From NCBI RefSeq assembly GCF_023276435.1, contig NZ_JALLPO010000014.1, forward strand, positions 124,001-188,000: 64,000 nt of DNA, read 5' to 3'. The stretch is from Sphaerisporangium perillae (GTDB lineage Bacteria; Actinomycetota; Actinomycetes; Streptosporangiales; Streptosporangiaceae). The position numbers were made by a program, and so were the translations under genes. Under the pieces are notes generated by a model. That model saw only the letters and a list, made by a program, of their open reading frames with translations. It searched no databases and was not told where the DNA came from. Shown here piece after piece: positions 41,619 to 51,766 of the stretch. The number at the start of each line of letters is the position of its first letter. Position 1 is the stretch's first letter.

Positions 41619-42724
41619 AGATCACCGAGATCCGCCTGGACCGGATGCGGTTACCGCTGGACCCGCCGTTCAACGCGGCCTGGGATCCCGTGCCCCGCAC
41701 CTGGTTCGACGCGACCCTGGTCACCGTGGAGACCGACGAGGGCATCACCGGCTACGGGTCGGGCGACACGATGGACGGTTTCGCGGCCTACGAGCACCTG
41801 TTCGTCGGCCGTGACCCCCTCGCGATCGTCAACCACGTCAAGACGCTGGAGACCGTGAACTTCCACGCGGGACGTTACTGGCCGCTGGAGGCCGCGCTCT
41901 GGGACATTTTCGGCAAGGTGTGCGGCCAGCCGGTGGCCACGCTGTTCGGCGGCGCCGCACACCGGTTGCCCGCCTACGCGTCGTTCGGCGAGCTCAAACC
42001 GCCGGGTGCCCGGGTGGAGGCCGCGCTCGCCGCCAAGGAGGCGGGCTTCAAGGCCATGAAGATCCGTATCGCCCGCGAGCGGACCGGTGAGGGAGTCGCC
42101 GCGGTACGGGCCACCCGCGAGGCCGTCGGCGACGACATCGAGATCATGGTGGACCTCAACCAGCTCTGGCGGATGGCCGGTGACATCGACGCTGCGCTCG
42201 ACCTCGCCTCCGTGCGGCGGCTCGCCGAGGAGCTGTCCGAACTCGGCGTGCTCTGGCTGGAGGAGCCGCTTCCCCAGTACGACATCCCGGGCATGCGCAT
42301 GGTCCGCGCCCAGACCGGCATCCGGGTGGCGGGCGGCGAGATGGTACGCACGATGCCCGAGTTGCTGCACCTGCTCGAATCGGACGCCCTGGATGTGTAC
42401 CAGCCGGACGTGGTGCTGTCGGTCGGCATGCTGCGTGCCCGTACGGTGGCGGAGCTCGCGTTCTCCAAGCACCGCTGGTTCACGCCCCACACGTGGAGCA
42501 ACGGCCTTGGCGTGCTCGCCAACCTGCACGTCGTCGCCGGCGTGGGCGGCGGGCCGTACGTCGAGTTCCCCTATGACCCGCCGGGGTGGAGCCCGCAGCG
42601 CCGTGACTTCTTCCTCACGCGCTCGCTGGAGGTCGACGCGGACGGTTATCTGAACGTGCCCGACGCTCCGGGACTCGGTGTCGGGATCGACCACGACGCG
42701 GTACGCCGCTGGTCCCTGACCTGA
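41615..42724 (+). CDS. Enolase-superfamily (mandelate racemase/muconate lactonizing type) enzyme
   Basis: The 369-aa protein has the capping domain (1-120) and the barrel. Active-site marks are KAMKIRIAR (KxR at the end of strand 2), metal ligands MVDLNQLW (Asp), WLEEPLP (Glu) and AGGEMV (Glu), then DVYQPDVV and the base HTWSNGLGVL (His). The layout fits the mandelate-racemase subgroup of sugar-acid dehydratases and racemases, which abstract the proton next to a carboxylate. The exact substrate is not inferable; betaine epimerases of this superfamily also sit beside amine transporters. It overlaps fae, and the aldehyde dehydrogenase begins 27 bp after it. Confidence 0.9.
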   Translation: MKITEIRLDRMRLPLDPPFNAAWDPVPRTWFDATLVTVETDEGITGYGSGDTMDGFAAYEHLFVGRDPLAIVNHVKTLETVNFHAGRYWPLEAALWDIFGKVCGQPVATLFGGAAHRLPAYASFGELKPPGARVEAALAAKEAGFKAMKIRIARERTGEGVAAVRATREAVGDDIEIMVDLNQLWRMAGDIDAALDLASVRRLAEELSELGVLWLEEPLPQYDIPGMRMVRAQTGIRVAGGEMVRTMPELLHLLESDALDVYQPDVVLSVGMLRARTVAELAFSKHRWFTPHTWSNGLGVLANLHVVAGVGGGPYVEFPYDPPGWSPQRRDFFLTRSLEVDADGYLNVPDAPGLGVGIDHDAVRRWSLT

Positions 42725-42751
42725 GTCGCATGAGGATGCTTCCAGAAGAGG

Positions 42752-44239
42752 ATGGACATGTCCGAACAGTGGCATGAGAGGGCGGCGATGATCGCGCCGC
42801 GAACCGAGTTGTTCATCGACGGCGCGTTCACCGGCGCCGCCGATGGAGCCACCTTCGCCACGGTGAGCCCGCGGGACGGCACGGTCATCGCCGAGGTGTC
42901 CGCGGCGGGGGTCCACGACGTGGACCGGGCCGTGGTGGCAGCCAGGACGGCCTTCGACGAAGGCGGGTGGGCGAACGCCGCGCCCCGCCACCGCAAGGCC
43001 GTGCTACTTCGTCTCGCCGAGCTGATCAGAGAGAACCTGGAGGAGCTCGCGCTGCTGGAGACGCTCGACGTCGGCAAACCGATCGGCGAGTCGCTGCGGG
43101 TCGACGTGCCCGGCGCGGCCGGCTGCTTCCAGTGGTACGCCGAAGCGCTCGACAAGAGCTACGACGAGATCGCGCCCACCTCCAAGGACACGCTGGCGAT
43201 GATCACCCGGGAACCTCTGGGCGTGGTCGGTGCGGTCGTGCCGTGGAACTATCCGCTGATCATCACCTCGTGGAAGATCGCTCCGGCGCTGGCCATGGGC
43301 AACTCGGTCGTGCTCAAGCCCGCCGAGCAGTCCTCGCTGTCGGCGCTGCGCCTGGCCGAGCTGGCCGCCGAGGCGGGCGTCCCCGACGGCGTACTGAACG
43401 TCGTTCCGGGCCTCGGTCCCGTCACAGGGGCGGCGCTCGGCCGCCATCCCGGCGTTGACAAGATCGCTTTCACCGGGTCCACCGAGGTCGGCCACCGCTT
43501 CCTGGCCTACTCGGCCGAGTCCAACGGCAAGCAGGTCTCCCTCGAACTCGGCGGCAAGTCCCCGCAGCTCGTGCTCGCCGACGCCGAGGACCTCCCCGCG
43601 GTCGCCTCCGCGGTCGCCTGGGGGATCTTCTACAACGCGGGGCAGACCTGCAACGCCGGATCCCGCCTCGTGGTGGACGCCCGGATCCACGACGAACTGC
43701 TGGCCGAAGTCGTCAAGGTCGCCGAGGGCATCACCGTCGGCGACCCGCTCGACCCCGCCACCGAGATGGGCGCCATCGTCGACGCCGCCCAGCTCGACCG
43801 CGTGCTCGGCTACCTCGACATCGGCCGTGGCGAAGGAGCCGAGGTCGTCACCGGCGGCGGGCGGATCAGGCAGGAGTCCGGCGGCTACTTCGTCGCCCCC
43901 ACCATCCTGGATGGCGTGCGCAACGACAGCCGGATCGGCCAGGAGGAGATCTTCGGCCCGGTGCTGTCCACCATCACCTTCACCGGCGAGCAGGAAGGCG
44001 TCCGGCTGGCCAACGAGTCGCGATACGGCCTCGCGGCCGCCGTCTGGACGTCGCGGCTCTCCACCGCGCACCGCGTCGCCCGCTCGCTGCGCGCCGGCAC
44101 CGTGTGGGTCAACACCTTCGACGCCAGCGACGTGATGACCCCCTTCGGCGGCTTCAAAGACTCCGGGCACGGCCGCGACAAGTCCCTGCACGCGCTCGAC
44201 GCCTACTCGGCTCTCAAGACGACTTGGATCAACCTGTGA
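42752..44239 (+). CDS. Aldehyde dehydrogenase (betaine/aminobutyraldehyde type)
   Basis: The 495-aa NAD(P)-dependent enzyme has VVPWNYPLIITSWKIAPALA, FTGSTEVGHR (cofactor), catalytic Glu in SLELGGKSPQL and nucleophile Cys in NAGQTCNAGSRL. The set resembles PuuC/BADH-like enzymes acting on omega-amino or trimethylammonio aldehydes. ATG 42752 follows GAAGAGGA; ATG 42758 is an alternative. The C-terminal KTTWINL ends in the GTGA overlap with the next gene. Confidence 0.92.
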   Translation: MDMSEQWHERAAMIAPRTELFIDGAFTGAADGATFATVSPRDGTVIAEVSAAGVHDVDRAVVAARTAFDEGGWANAAPRHRKAVLLRLAELIRENLEELALLETLDVGKPIGESLRVDVPGAAGCFQWYAEALDKSYDEIAPTSKDTLAMITREPLGVVGAVVPWNYPLIITSWKIAPALAMGNSVVLKPAEQSSLSALRLAELAAEAGVPDGVLNVVPGLGPVTGAALGRHPGVDKIAFTGSTEVGHRFLAYSAESNGKQVSLELGGKSPQLVLADAEDLPAVASAVAWGIFYNAGQTCNAGSRLVVDARIHDELLAEVVKVAEGITVGDPLDPATEMGAIVDAAQLDRVLGYLDIGRGEGAEVVTGGGRIRQESGGYFVAPTILDGVRNDSRIGQEEIFGPVLSTITFTGEQEGVRLANESRYGLAAAVWTSRLSTAHRVARSLRAGTVWVNTFDASDVMTPFGGFKDSGHGRDKSLHALDAYSALKTTWINL

Positions 44240-45135
44240 AGATCGGATTCATCGGCCTCGGCAACATGGGCGGCCCGATGAGCCGCAACCTGCTCGCCGC
44301 CGGCCACGACATGGCGGTGCACGACGTACGGCAGGAGGCGGCCGAGGAGCTGGTGAGCCTGGGCGCGACCTGGCGGGCGACCCCCCGGGCGACCGGGGCG
44401 GACCGCGAGGTGGTGATCACCATGCTCCCCACGCCGCGGCACGTGGAATCGGTGCTACTCGGTTCGGACGGCCTGCTCGACGGCCTCGCGCCCGGCGCCG
44501 TCTGGATCGACATGTCGACCAGCGTCCCGGACGACAAGGTCCGCGAGGCCGCCGTCGCGCACGGCGTACACGTACTGGACGCGCCGGTCTCCGGGATGGC
44601 CAAGGGTGCCCGCGCCGGAACGCTCCAGATCTTCGCCGGTGGCGAGCAGGCCGTCTTCGACCGGGTACGCCCGGTCCTGGACGTCATGGGCGACCCGGAA
44701 CGCGTCCTGCACGTCGGCCCGAACGGCGCGGGGTACGCGGTCAAGCTCATGATCAACCTGCTCTGGTTCAGCCACCTGGTCGCGACCACCGAGGTGCTCA
44801 CGGTCGGCGTCAAGGCCGGCGTCGACCTCGGCGTGCTGCGCCGCGCGCTGATCGCGAGCCCGGCGAACAGCAACTTCCTGGAGAGCGACGTGCTGTCGGT
44901 CCTGCTCGACGGGGACTACGACGAGTCGTTCGCGATCGCCCTCGCCTGCAAGGATCTCGGGCTGGCCGTCGACCTCGCCCGCGCCACGGGCGTCCCCGTC
45001 GAACTCTCCGCCGTCGTCGAGCAGGTGTACCGGCGTGCCCGCGCCGCCTACGGTGACCTGGCGGGCGAGATGACCCCCGTCAAGCTGTGGGAAGACCTCA
45101 CCGGCACCCCTCTGCGACTGAAGGAGACGGCATGA
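44236..45135 (+). CDS. 3-hydroxyisobutyrate dehydrogenase-family NAD(P)-dependent oxidoreductase
   Basis: The 299-aa protein has the Rossmann motif GFIGLGNMGGPMSRNLL, DAPVSGMAKGARAGTLQIFA (substrate site) and catalytic Lys in GAGYAVKLMINLLW. The family oxidises beta-hydroxy acids, such as 3-hydroxyisobutyrate and tartronate semialdehyde reductase substrates. GTG 44236 overlaps the preceding stop (GTGA); the stop overlaps the next start (ATGA). Confidence 0.92.
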   Translation: MKIGFIGLGNMGGPMSRNLLAAGHDMAVHDVRQEAAEELVSLGATWRATPRATGADREVVITMLPTPRHVESVLLGSDGLLDGLAPGAVWIDMSTSVPDDKVREAAVAHGVHVLDAPVSGMAKGARAGTLQIFAGGEQAVFDRVRPVLDVMGDPERVLHVGPNGAGYAVKLMINLLWFSHLVATTEVLTVGVKAGVDLGVLRRALIASPANSNFLESDVLSVLLDGDYDESFAIALACKDLGLAVDLARATGVPVELSAVVEQVYRRARAAYGDLAGEMTPVKLWEDLTGTPLRLKETA

Positions 45136-46274
45136 ACCTGACCCTCACCCCGATGCCGGCCGCCCACCTCGCCGAGGGCGCGGCCGGAACGCTCGGCGCA
45201 CTGGCCCGGGAGGCCGGCGCCGAGCGCGTGCTGATCGTCACCGACCCCGGCATCGCGGCCACCCCCGTCCTGGACACGGTGCGGAACGCGCTGTCCGGCC
45301 TGGAGACCGCCGTGTACGCCGGCGTGCACGCCAACCCCACCACCCAGGACATCGCCGAGGGCGCCGACGTCGCCGAACAGGCGGCGGCACGGCTGATCAT
45401 CGCGCTCGGCGGCGGCTCGGCCATGGACGCGGCCAAGGGGATCGCGGTCGCGGGGGTGAACCCCCAGCGCGGCCGTGACCTGGACTACCGCACCGACTTC
45501 GCCGTTCCCGCACTGCCGATCATCGCGGTCCCGACGACGGCCGGAACCGGCGCGGAGACCAACGCCTTCGGCGTGATCACCGATGTGGAGAGCCACCGCA
45601 AGTTCTATGTCGGCCACGCCACCTCGCTGCCCCGCGCGGCCGTACTCGACCCCGAACTGACCATCGGCCTCCCCAAGGGCCCGACGGCCGCCACCGGGAT
45701 GGACGCGCTCACCCACGCGCTGGAATCGTTCTCGTCCATCCGGGCGAACCCCTGGTCGGACGGGATCGCGCTCCAGGTCATCAGGATGGTCTCCCGGCAC
45801 CTGCCCGAGGCGTACGACGACGGCGGCGACCTGCAGGCACGCGCCCAGATGCTGCTCGCCGCGCACATGGCCGGGGTCGGCATGGCCGCCACCGGGCTCG
45901 GCATCTGCCACGGGATCGGGCACCCGCTCGGAGGCCGGTTCAACATCGCGCACGGGGTCGCGCTCACCATGCTGCTCCCGCACGTGCTCAGGTTCAACCT
46001 TCCGGTACGGCTCGCGCGCACCGCCCAGGTCGCCTTCGCGCTGGGGGTCGGCGACACCGCCAGGACGGACGAGTGGAACGCGGACGCCGCCATCGACGCG
46101 GTGGCCGGACTCGGCGCCCGGGTCGGCCTCACCGGCCGCCTGGCCGACCACGGCATCTCCGAGATGGACTTCGCGCTGCTCGCCCGGGACGCGCTCGACG
46201 ACGAGGTCATGGCGAACACGCCACGCCCGCCCAGCGCGGACGACCTCCACGCCATCCTCATCGCCGCCCACTGA
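45132..46274 (+). CDS. Iron-containing alcohol dehydrogenase
   Basis: The 380-aa protein has the ADH fold with ALGGGSAMDAAKGIA (nucleotide loop), PTTAGTGAETN, and metal ligands in GMDALTHALESF, then CHGIGHPLGGRFNIAHGVA (His-His-His set). The C-terminal half is helical. Relatives include 4-hydroxybutyrate, 1,3-propanediol, lactaldehyde and maleylacetate enzymes. With the succinate-semialdehyde-like enzyme next to it, oxidation of 4-hydroxybutyrate or a related diol is attractive but unproven. Confidence 0.92.
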   Translation: MNLTLTPMPAAHLAEGAAGTLGALAREAGAERVLIVTDPGIAATPVLDTVRNALSGLETAVYAGVHANPTTQDIAEGADVAEQAAARLIIALGGGSAMDAAKGIAVAGVNPQRGRDLDYRTDFAVPALPIIAVPTTAGTGAETNAFGVITDVESHRKFYVGHATSLPRAAVLDPELTIGLPKGPTAATGMDALTHALESFSSIRANPWSDGIALQVIRMVSRHLPEAYDDGGDLQARAQMLLAAHMAGVGMAATGLGICHGIGHPLGGRFNIAHGVALTMLLPHVLRFNLPVRLARTAQVAFALGVGDTARTDEWNADAAIDAVAGLGARVGLTGRLADHGISEMDFALLARDALDDEVMANTPRPPSADDLHAILIAAH

Positions 46275-46286
46275 CCAGGAGCGCAC

Positions 46287-47819
46287 ATGTCCCACACAGT
46301 CCCGGCGGACGTACCGCGCGGCGTGTTCATCGGCGGCTCCTGGTCCGAGGCGGCCGGGCCCTGGTCCGAGGCGGCGTCCGGGCCCTCGTCTGAGGCGGTG
46401 TCCGGCTCGGGGCTGGAATCCGAGGGGGCATCCCGGCGGACCGCGACGTTCGGTGTCGTCGATCCGGCGACCGGGGAGCGACTGGCCCTGGTCGCCGACG
46501 CGGGCCCGGCGGACGCGATCCGCGCCCTCGACGCAGCCGAGGCCGCGCAGGAGTCGTGGGCGGCGACGGCGCCCCGGGTCCGCTCGGAGATCCTGCACCG
46601 GGCGTACGAGCTGATGACCGAGCGCACCGACGAGCTCGCCCGGCTCGCGACGCTCGAGATGGGCAGGCCGCTGGCCGAGTCACGCGCCGAGGTGGCGTAC
46701 GCGGCGGAGTTCCTGCGCTGGTTCGCCGAGGAGGCCGTCCGGATCGGCGGCGACTACCGGGTGGCGCCGGGCGGCGACTTCCGCATCGTCACCACCCGGC
46801 AACCGGTCGGACCGTGCTACCTGATCACGCCGTGGAACTTCCCGCTGGCGATGCTCACCCGCAAGATCGGGCCGGCCCTGGCCGCGGGCTGCACGGTCAT
46901 CCTGAAGCCGGCCGAGGCCACCCCGCTCTGCGGGCTCGCGCTCGCCGCGCTGCTCGCCGAAGCGGGCGTGCCGGACGGCGTCGTCAACGTGCTGCCCACC
47001 GCCGACCCGGCACGGCTGACCGACGCGCTGCTGGGCGACGGGCGGCTGCGCAAGCTGTCGTTCACCGGCTCCACGGGGGTTGGCGTACGGCTGCTGGAGC
47101 AGAGCGCGCGCCACGTGCTGCGGGTGTCCATGGAACTGGGCGGCAACGCCCCCTTCCTCGTCTTCGACGACGCGGATGTGGATGCCGCGATCGAGGGGGC
47201 GATGCTCGCGAAGATGCGCAACATGGGGCAGTCCTGCGTGGCCGCCAACCGGTTCATCGTCCACGAGGCGGTGGCGGAACGGTTCAGCGCCGGGCTGCGC
47301 GCGAGGTTCGCCGCGCTTCGGGTCGGCCCAGGGCTGGACCCGGGGTCACAGGTAGGCCCGCTGATCGACGAGGCCGCCCGTACGAAGGTGGCGAGCCTGG
47401 TCTCGGACGCGGCCGACAAGGGCGCGACCATCGAGGTGGGCGGTTCCGCGCTCGACCGTCCCGGCTTCTTCTACGCTCCGACCGTCGTCACCGGAGTCCC
47501 CGAGGACGCGTCGCTGACCAGCGAGGAGATCTTCGGCCCCGTGGCGGCGATAGCGGCGTACCCGGACGAGGCGAGCATGATCACCGCGGCCAACGCGACC
47601 ACGGCCGGGCTCGTCGCGTTCGCCTACACCCGGGACCTGAGCAGGGCCATGCGCGTGGGCGAGGCACTGCAGACCGGCATGGTCGGCATCAACCGGGGCC
47701 TCGTGTCCAACCCCGCGGCCCCGTTCGGCGGGGTAAAGCACTCCGGCCTCGGCCGCGAAGGCGGCGAGGAGGGCATCGCCGAATACCTGGAAATCAAATA
47801 CCTTGCCCTCCAGACCTGA
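46287..47819 (+). CDS. Aldehyde dehydrogenase, succinate-semialdehyde type
   Basis: The 510-aa enzyme has TPWNFPLAMLTRKIGPALAA, FTGSTGVGVRLL, the Glu in MELGGNAPFLVF, the nucleophile in NMGQSCVAANRF and the closing GVKHSGLGREGG, typical of GabD-like enzymes. Residues about 17-50 carry a low-complexity insert of three (W/S)SEA-type units (SWSEAAGPWSEAASGPSSEA) encoded by a tandem DNA repeat and not part of the fold. Probably the last gene of the operon, 12 bp after the alcohol dehydrogenase. Confidence 0.92.
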   Translation: MSHTVPADVPRGVFIGGSWSEAAGPWSEAASGPSSEAVSGSGLESEGASRRTATFGVVDPATGERLALVADAGPADAIRALDAAEAAQESWAATAPRVRSEILHRAYELMTERTDELARLATLEMGRPLAESRAEVAYAAEFLRWFAEEAVRIGGDYRVAPGGDFRIVTTRQPVGPCYLITPWNFPLAMLTRKIGPALAAGCTVILKPAEATPLCGLALAALLAEAGVPDGVVNVLPTADPARLTDALLGDGRLRKLSFTGSTGVGVRLLEQSARHVLRVSMELGGNAPFLVFDDADVDAAIEGAMLAKMRNMGQSCVAANRFIVHEAVAERFSAGLRARFAALRVGPGLDPGSQVGPLIDEAARTKVASLVSDAADKGATIEVGGSALDRPGFFYAPTVVTGVPEDASLTSEEIFGPVAAIAAYPDEASMITAANATTAGLVAFAYTRDLSRAMRVGEALQTGMVGINRGLVSNPAAPFGGVKHSGLGREGGEEGIAEYLEIKYLALQT

Positions 47820-48171
47820 CCCAGTCGCGGCGCCCGCCGCCCACAACAGCGGCCTGGCTGAGCACCCCCTGCGAGCCGCACCCTGACACAAGGGCGAGCA
47901 CGACGAGAAACGTCACCGATACCCGGGCCACGCATACACCCTAGGAGGGGACGGCCGGACTACGGCAAAAGTCACGTACCCGAGGTGCCGTCAGGTGGGC
48001 TCGGGCAGCGTGGAGAGCCGCTGGAAGGCGTCGCGGATCTTCTCGGGCTCCGGGGCGTACCAGGCGACGGTGGCAAGCGGCTGCGGATGAGACCGTGATG
48101 GCGGATTACGATGTTTATGTGTCGCCGGCCTCATGCTTGACCTCGGCCGGCGGACACCCAGGGGGTGCAAA
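47820..48171. other. Intergenic region, 352 bp
   Basis: Apart from the HATPase relic (47998-48056) this contains no gene. A GGCCGG-rich end (48123-48155) precedes the SPFH gene, whose ribosome site is AGGGGGTG. Confidence 0.5.
47998..48056 (-). pseudogene. Short HATPase (anti-sigma-like) gene relic
   Basis: This 59-bp stretch agrees with 62606-62664 at about 52 positions and encodes EKIRDAFQRLSTLPEP, against GKIRDAFQRLSTLPEPDL in the intact protein at 62.4 kb. The flanks do not match. It is too short to be a gene. Confidence 0.7.
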
Positions 48172-49032
48172 ATGACCATTTTTAATGCGATCCTTGCGGC
48201 CTTGATCCTCAGCGGGGCGTGGCTGGCGACGAGCGTGCGCATCGTCCGGCAGTTCGAACGGGGCATCGTCTACCGGTTCGGGCGCGTGCAATCGGCGATC
48301 CGCGGACCCGGGCTGGCGCTGCTGGTGCCGATCGCCGACCGTCTGGAGAAGGTCAACCTTCAGATCATCACGATGCCGGTGCCCGCCCAGGACGGCATCA
48401 CCCGCGACAATGTGACGGTCCGCGTGGACGCCGTCGTCTATTTCAATGTCGTCGACCCGATGCGGGTGGCCGTCGACGTGCAGGACTACGTGTCCGCCAT
48501 CGGCCAGGTCGCGCAGACCTCGCTGCGGTCGATCATCGGCAAGAGCGAACTGGACGACCTGCTGTCCAACCGGGAGCAGCTCAACCAGGGCCTGGAACTG
48601 ATGATCGACAGTCCGGCGCTCGGCTGGGGGGTGCACATCGACCGCGTGGAGATCAAGGATGTGGCGCTGCCCGAGTCGATGAAGCGGTCGATCGCCCGCC
48701 AGGCCGAAGCCGAGCGCGAGCGGCGGGCCCGCGTCATCACCGCCGACGGAGAACTGCAGGCCTCCGCCAAGCTGAGCCAGGCCGCCGAAACGATGACACG
48801 GCACCCGGCCGCGCTGGAACTCCGCCTGCTCCAAACCGTGGTCGAGGTGGCCGCCGAGAAGAACTCGACGCTCGTGCTGCCCTTCCCTGTAGAGCTGCTC
48901 AGGTTCCTGGACAGAGCGGCACCCGCCGAGTCCGGCCGGCCCGCCGGTACGGTCGTCACACCGTCCGGCGCGGCGCTGGCCTCCGTCACATCCCGTACAG
49001 CGCCCGAGCCTCCTGGACGGTCTCCGGCTTGA
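48172..49032 (+). CDS. SPFH/stomatin-like (slipin) protein
   Basis: The 286-aa protein has an N-terminal membrane segment ([18 protein letters not shown]), then the SPFH domain with [36 protein letters not shown] and [17 protein letters not shown], a helix with [19 protein letters not shown], and a disordered tail. Slipins scaffold membrane microdomains. No NfeD partner gene is adjacent; such a partner is common. Its end overlaps the convergent aceE end by 47 bp. ATG 48172 is preferred over ATG 48133, which lacks a ribosome site. Confidence 0.92.
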   Translation: MTIFNAILAALILSGAWLATSVRIVRQFERGIVYRFGRVQSAIRGPGLALLVPIADRLEKVNLQIITMPVPAQDGITRDNVTVRVDAVVYFNVVDPMRVAVDVQDYVSAIGQVAQTSLRSIIGKSELDDLLSNREQLNQGLELMIDSPALGWGVHIDRVEIKDVALPESMKRSIARQAEAERERRARVITADGELQASAKLSQAAETMTRHPAALELRLLQTVVEVAAEKNSTLVLPFPVELLRFLDRAAPAESGRPAGTVVTPSGAALASVTSRTAPEPPGRSPA

Positions 49033-51666
49033 CCTCGCCGCGCCGGGCCAGGGCCGCGAGCGCCGCGACCACGATCGACTCCGGGTCGACCCCGAAGTGA
49101 CGGCGGGCCGCCTCACGGGTGTCGGAGAGGCCGAAGCCGTCCGTGCCGATCGAGTGCCAGTCCTGCGGCACCCACTGGCTGATCTGGTCGGGGACCGCGC
49201 GCATCCAGTCGCTGACGGCCAGGACCGGCCCGGGCGCGTCTTCCAGGACACGGGTGACGTACGGGACGCGGTCCTCGCCCTTCAGCTGTGCCTCGTCGCA
49301 GGCCAGGGCGTCGCGGCGCAGCTCGCTCCAGGAGGTGGCGGACCATACGCCGGCGGCCACACCCCAGTCGCGGGCGAGGAGACGCTGGGCCGCGAGGATC
49401 CAGTGTATGGCGGTGCCGGAGGCGAGGAGCTGCAGGCGTGGGGCGTCCTCGGGCACACCTTCTGCATCGGCCTCCTGGAAGCGGTAGAGGCCCCTGAGGA
49501 TGCCCTCCTCCACCTCCGCGCCCGGCGGCATGGGCGGCTGCGCCTTGGGCTCGTTGTAGACCGTGAGGTAGTAGAAGACGTCTTCCGCGTCCGGCCCGTA
49601 CATCCGGCGCAGACCATCGCGGACGATCACGCCCACCTCGTACGCGAAGGCCGGGTCGTAGGCGAGCGCCGCCGGGTTGGTGGAGGCGATCAGGTGCGAG
49701 TGGCCGTCCGCGTGCTGCAGGCCCTCCCCGGTCATGGTCGTGCGGCCGGCGGTCGCGCCGATGAGGAAGCCGCGACCGAGCTGGTCGGCGAGCGCCCAAA
49801 TCTGGTCGGCCGTCCGCTGCCAGCCGAACATCGAGTAGAAGATGTAGAAGGGGATCATCGGTTCGCCGTGGGTGGCGTACGAGGTGGCGGCCGCCGTGAA
49901 GTCGGCCATCGAACCGGCCTCGGTGATCCCCTCGTTGAGGATCTGGCCGTCGCGGCCTCCTTGTAGTACATGAGCATGTCGCGGTCGACCGGATCGTAGG
50001 TCTGGCCGAGCGGGGAGTAGATGCCGGCGCTCGGGAAGAGCGACTCCATCCCGAAGGTGCGGGCCTCGTCCGGGACGATCGGCACCCAGCGCCTGCCGGT
50101 CTCCTCCTCCCGCATCAGGTCCTTGACCAGGCGGACGAACGCCATGGTCGTCGCGATCTCCTGGCTGCCCGACCCCTTGGCGAGGGTCTCGAACGGCTTG
50201 GCCGGCGGCTCGGGCAACGCCACCGGGTGGACCCTGCGGGCCGGGGCGGGGCCGCCCAGAGCGGCCCGGCGCTCCTGGAGATAGCGGACCTCCGGCGAGT
50301 CGGCGCCCGGGTGGACGTACGGCACCAGTTCCTCGTCGAGCCTGCTGTCGGGGATGGGGAGTTCGAGCAGGTCGCGCATCGCGCGGAACTGCTTGCCCGT
50401 CAGCTTCTTCATCTGGTGGTTGGCGTTGCGCGACTCGAAGCCGGGACCGAGCGTGTAGCCCTTGACCGTCTGGGCGAGGATCACGGTAGGTGCGCCGTGG
50501 TGCTCGACCGCGGCCCCGTAGGCCGCGTACACCTTGCGCGGTTCGTGGCCCGCCCGGGAGGTGTGGAAGCACTCGGCGATCTTCGTGTCCGTCAGCACCT
50601 TCGCCATCTCGACGAGTGCCGGGTCGGCGCCGAAGAAGTGCTCGCGGATGTAGCCGGCGTCACGGGTCGCGTACGTCTGGAACTGGCCGTCGGGCACCTC
50701 GCGCAGCCGTCGTACGAGCGCACCCGTGGTGTCGAGCGCGAACAGCTCGTCCCAGGCCGATCCCCAGAGAGACTTGACGACATTCCAGCCCGCCGCGCGG
50801 AACTGGGCCTCCAGCTCCTGAACGATCTTGAAGTTGGCGCGTACCGGCCCGTCGAGCCGCTGCAGGTTGCAGTTGATCACGAAGGTGAGGTTGTCGAGCC
50901 CCTCGCGACCGGCGAGGGCGAGCGCGGCGGTCGACTCGGGCTCGTCCATCTCCCCGTCACCGAGGAACGCCCACACATGCGAGCCCGAGGTGTCCTTGAT
51001 GCCGCGGTGCTGCAGATAACGGTTGAATCGCGCCTGGTAGATCGCCGCCAGCGGACCCAGGCCCATCGACACGGTCGGGAACTCCCAGAGCCACGGCAGC
51101 CGGCGCGGGTGCGGGTAGGAAGGCAGGCCGTCGCCGCCCGCCTCCCGCCGGAAGCGGTCGAGGTGCTCCTCGGTGAGCCGTCCGTCGAGGAACGCCCGGG
51201 CGTAGATGCCGGGGGAGGCGTGACCCTGGATGAACAGCTGATCGCCGGAGCCGTCGGCGTCCTTGCCGCGGAAGAAGTGCTGGAAACCGGTCTCGTAGAG
51301 CCAGGCGGCGGAGGCGAAGGTCGCGATGTGGCCACCGAGGCCGAAGCGGCTGCCCCGGGTCACCATGGCGGCCGCGTTCCACCGGTTCCAGGCGGTGATC
51401 CGCCGCTCCATCTCCTCGTCGCCGGGGAACTCCGGCTCGGCGGCCGTAGGGATGGTGTTGAGGTAATCGGTCTCCAGCAGCCTCGGCAGCGCGAGACCGG
51501 CCCCCTCGGCGTGCTCAAGAGTGCGGCGCATGAGGTAGGCGGCGCGGCTCGGCCCGGCGGCCTCGGTGACCGCGTCGAGTGAGGCGGCCCACTCGGCGGT
51601 CTCCTCGGCGTCGCGGTCGGGAAGCTGGTCGAGTGCGCTCGGTTGGTTGCGCATGGCGTCGCTCAT
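48986..51666 (-). pseudogene. aceE: Pyruvate dehydrogenase E1 (aceE), frameshifted
   Basis: The minus strand encodes a full-length homodimeric pyruvate dehydrogenase E1 of about 893 residues in two frames. The first part (51666 to about 49955) has [36 protein letters not shown] (thiamine diphosphate binding) and [14 protein letters not shown], and ends at [11 protein letters not shown]. The second part resumes in another frame with [17 protein letters not shown] and runs to QEARALYGM at 48986. One base is missing at about 49951-49957. The enzyme feeds the pyruvate dehydrogenase complex. It is either inactivated, with a paralogue elsewhere, or the base loss is a sequencing error. Confidence 0.85.
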
Positions 51667-51766
51667 GGGGGTCGCCTTCCAAGTGGCCCGCACCTCGGGG
51701 GAGGACGAGACGGTGAGAAAGGGGCCCTGCTGGCCGGACAGGGCGGAGCCGGTAGGCTCGCCGACC

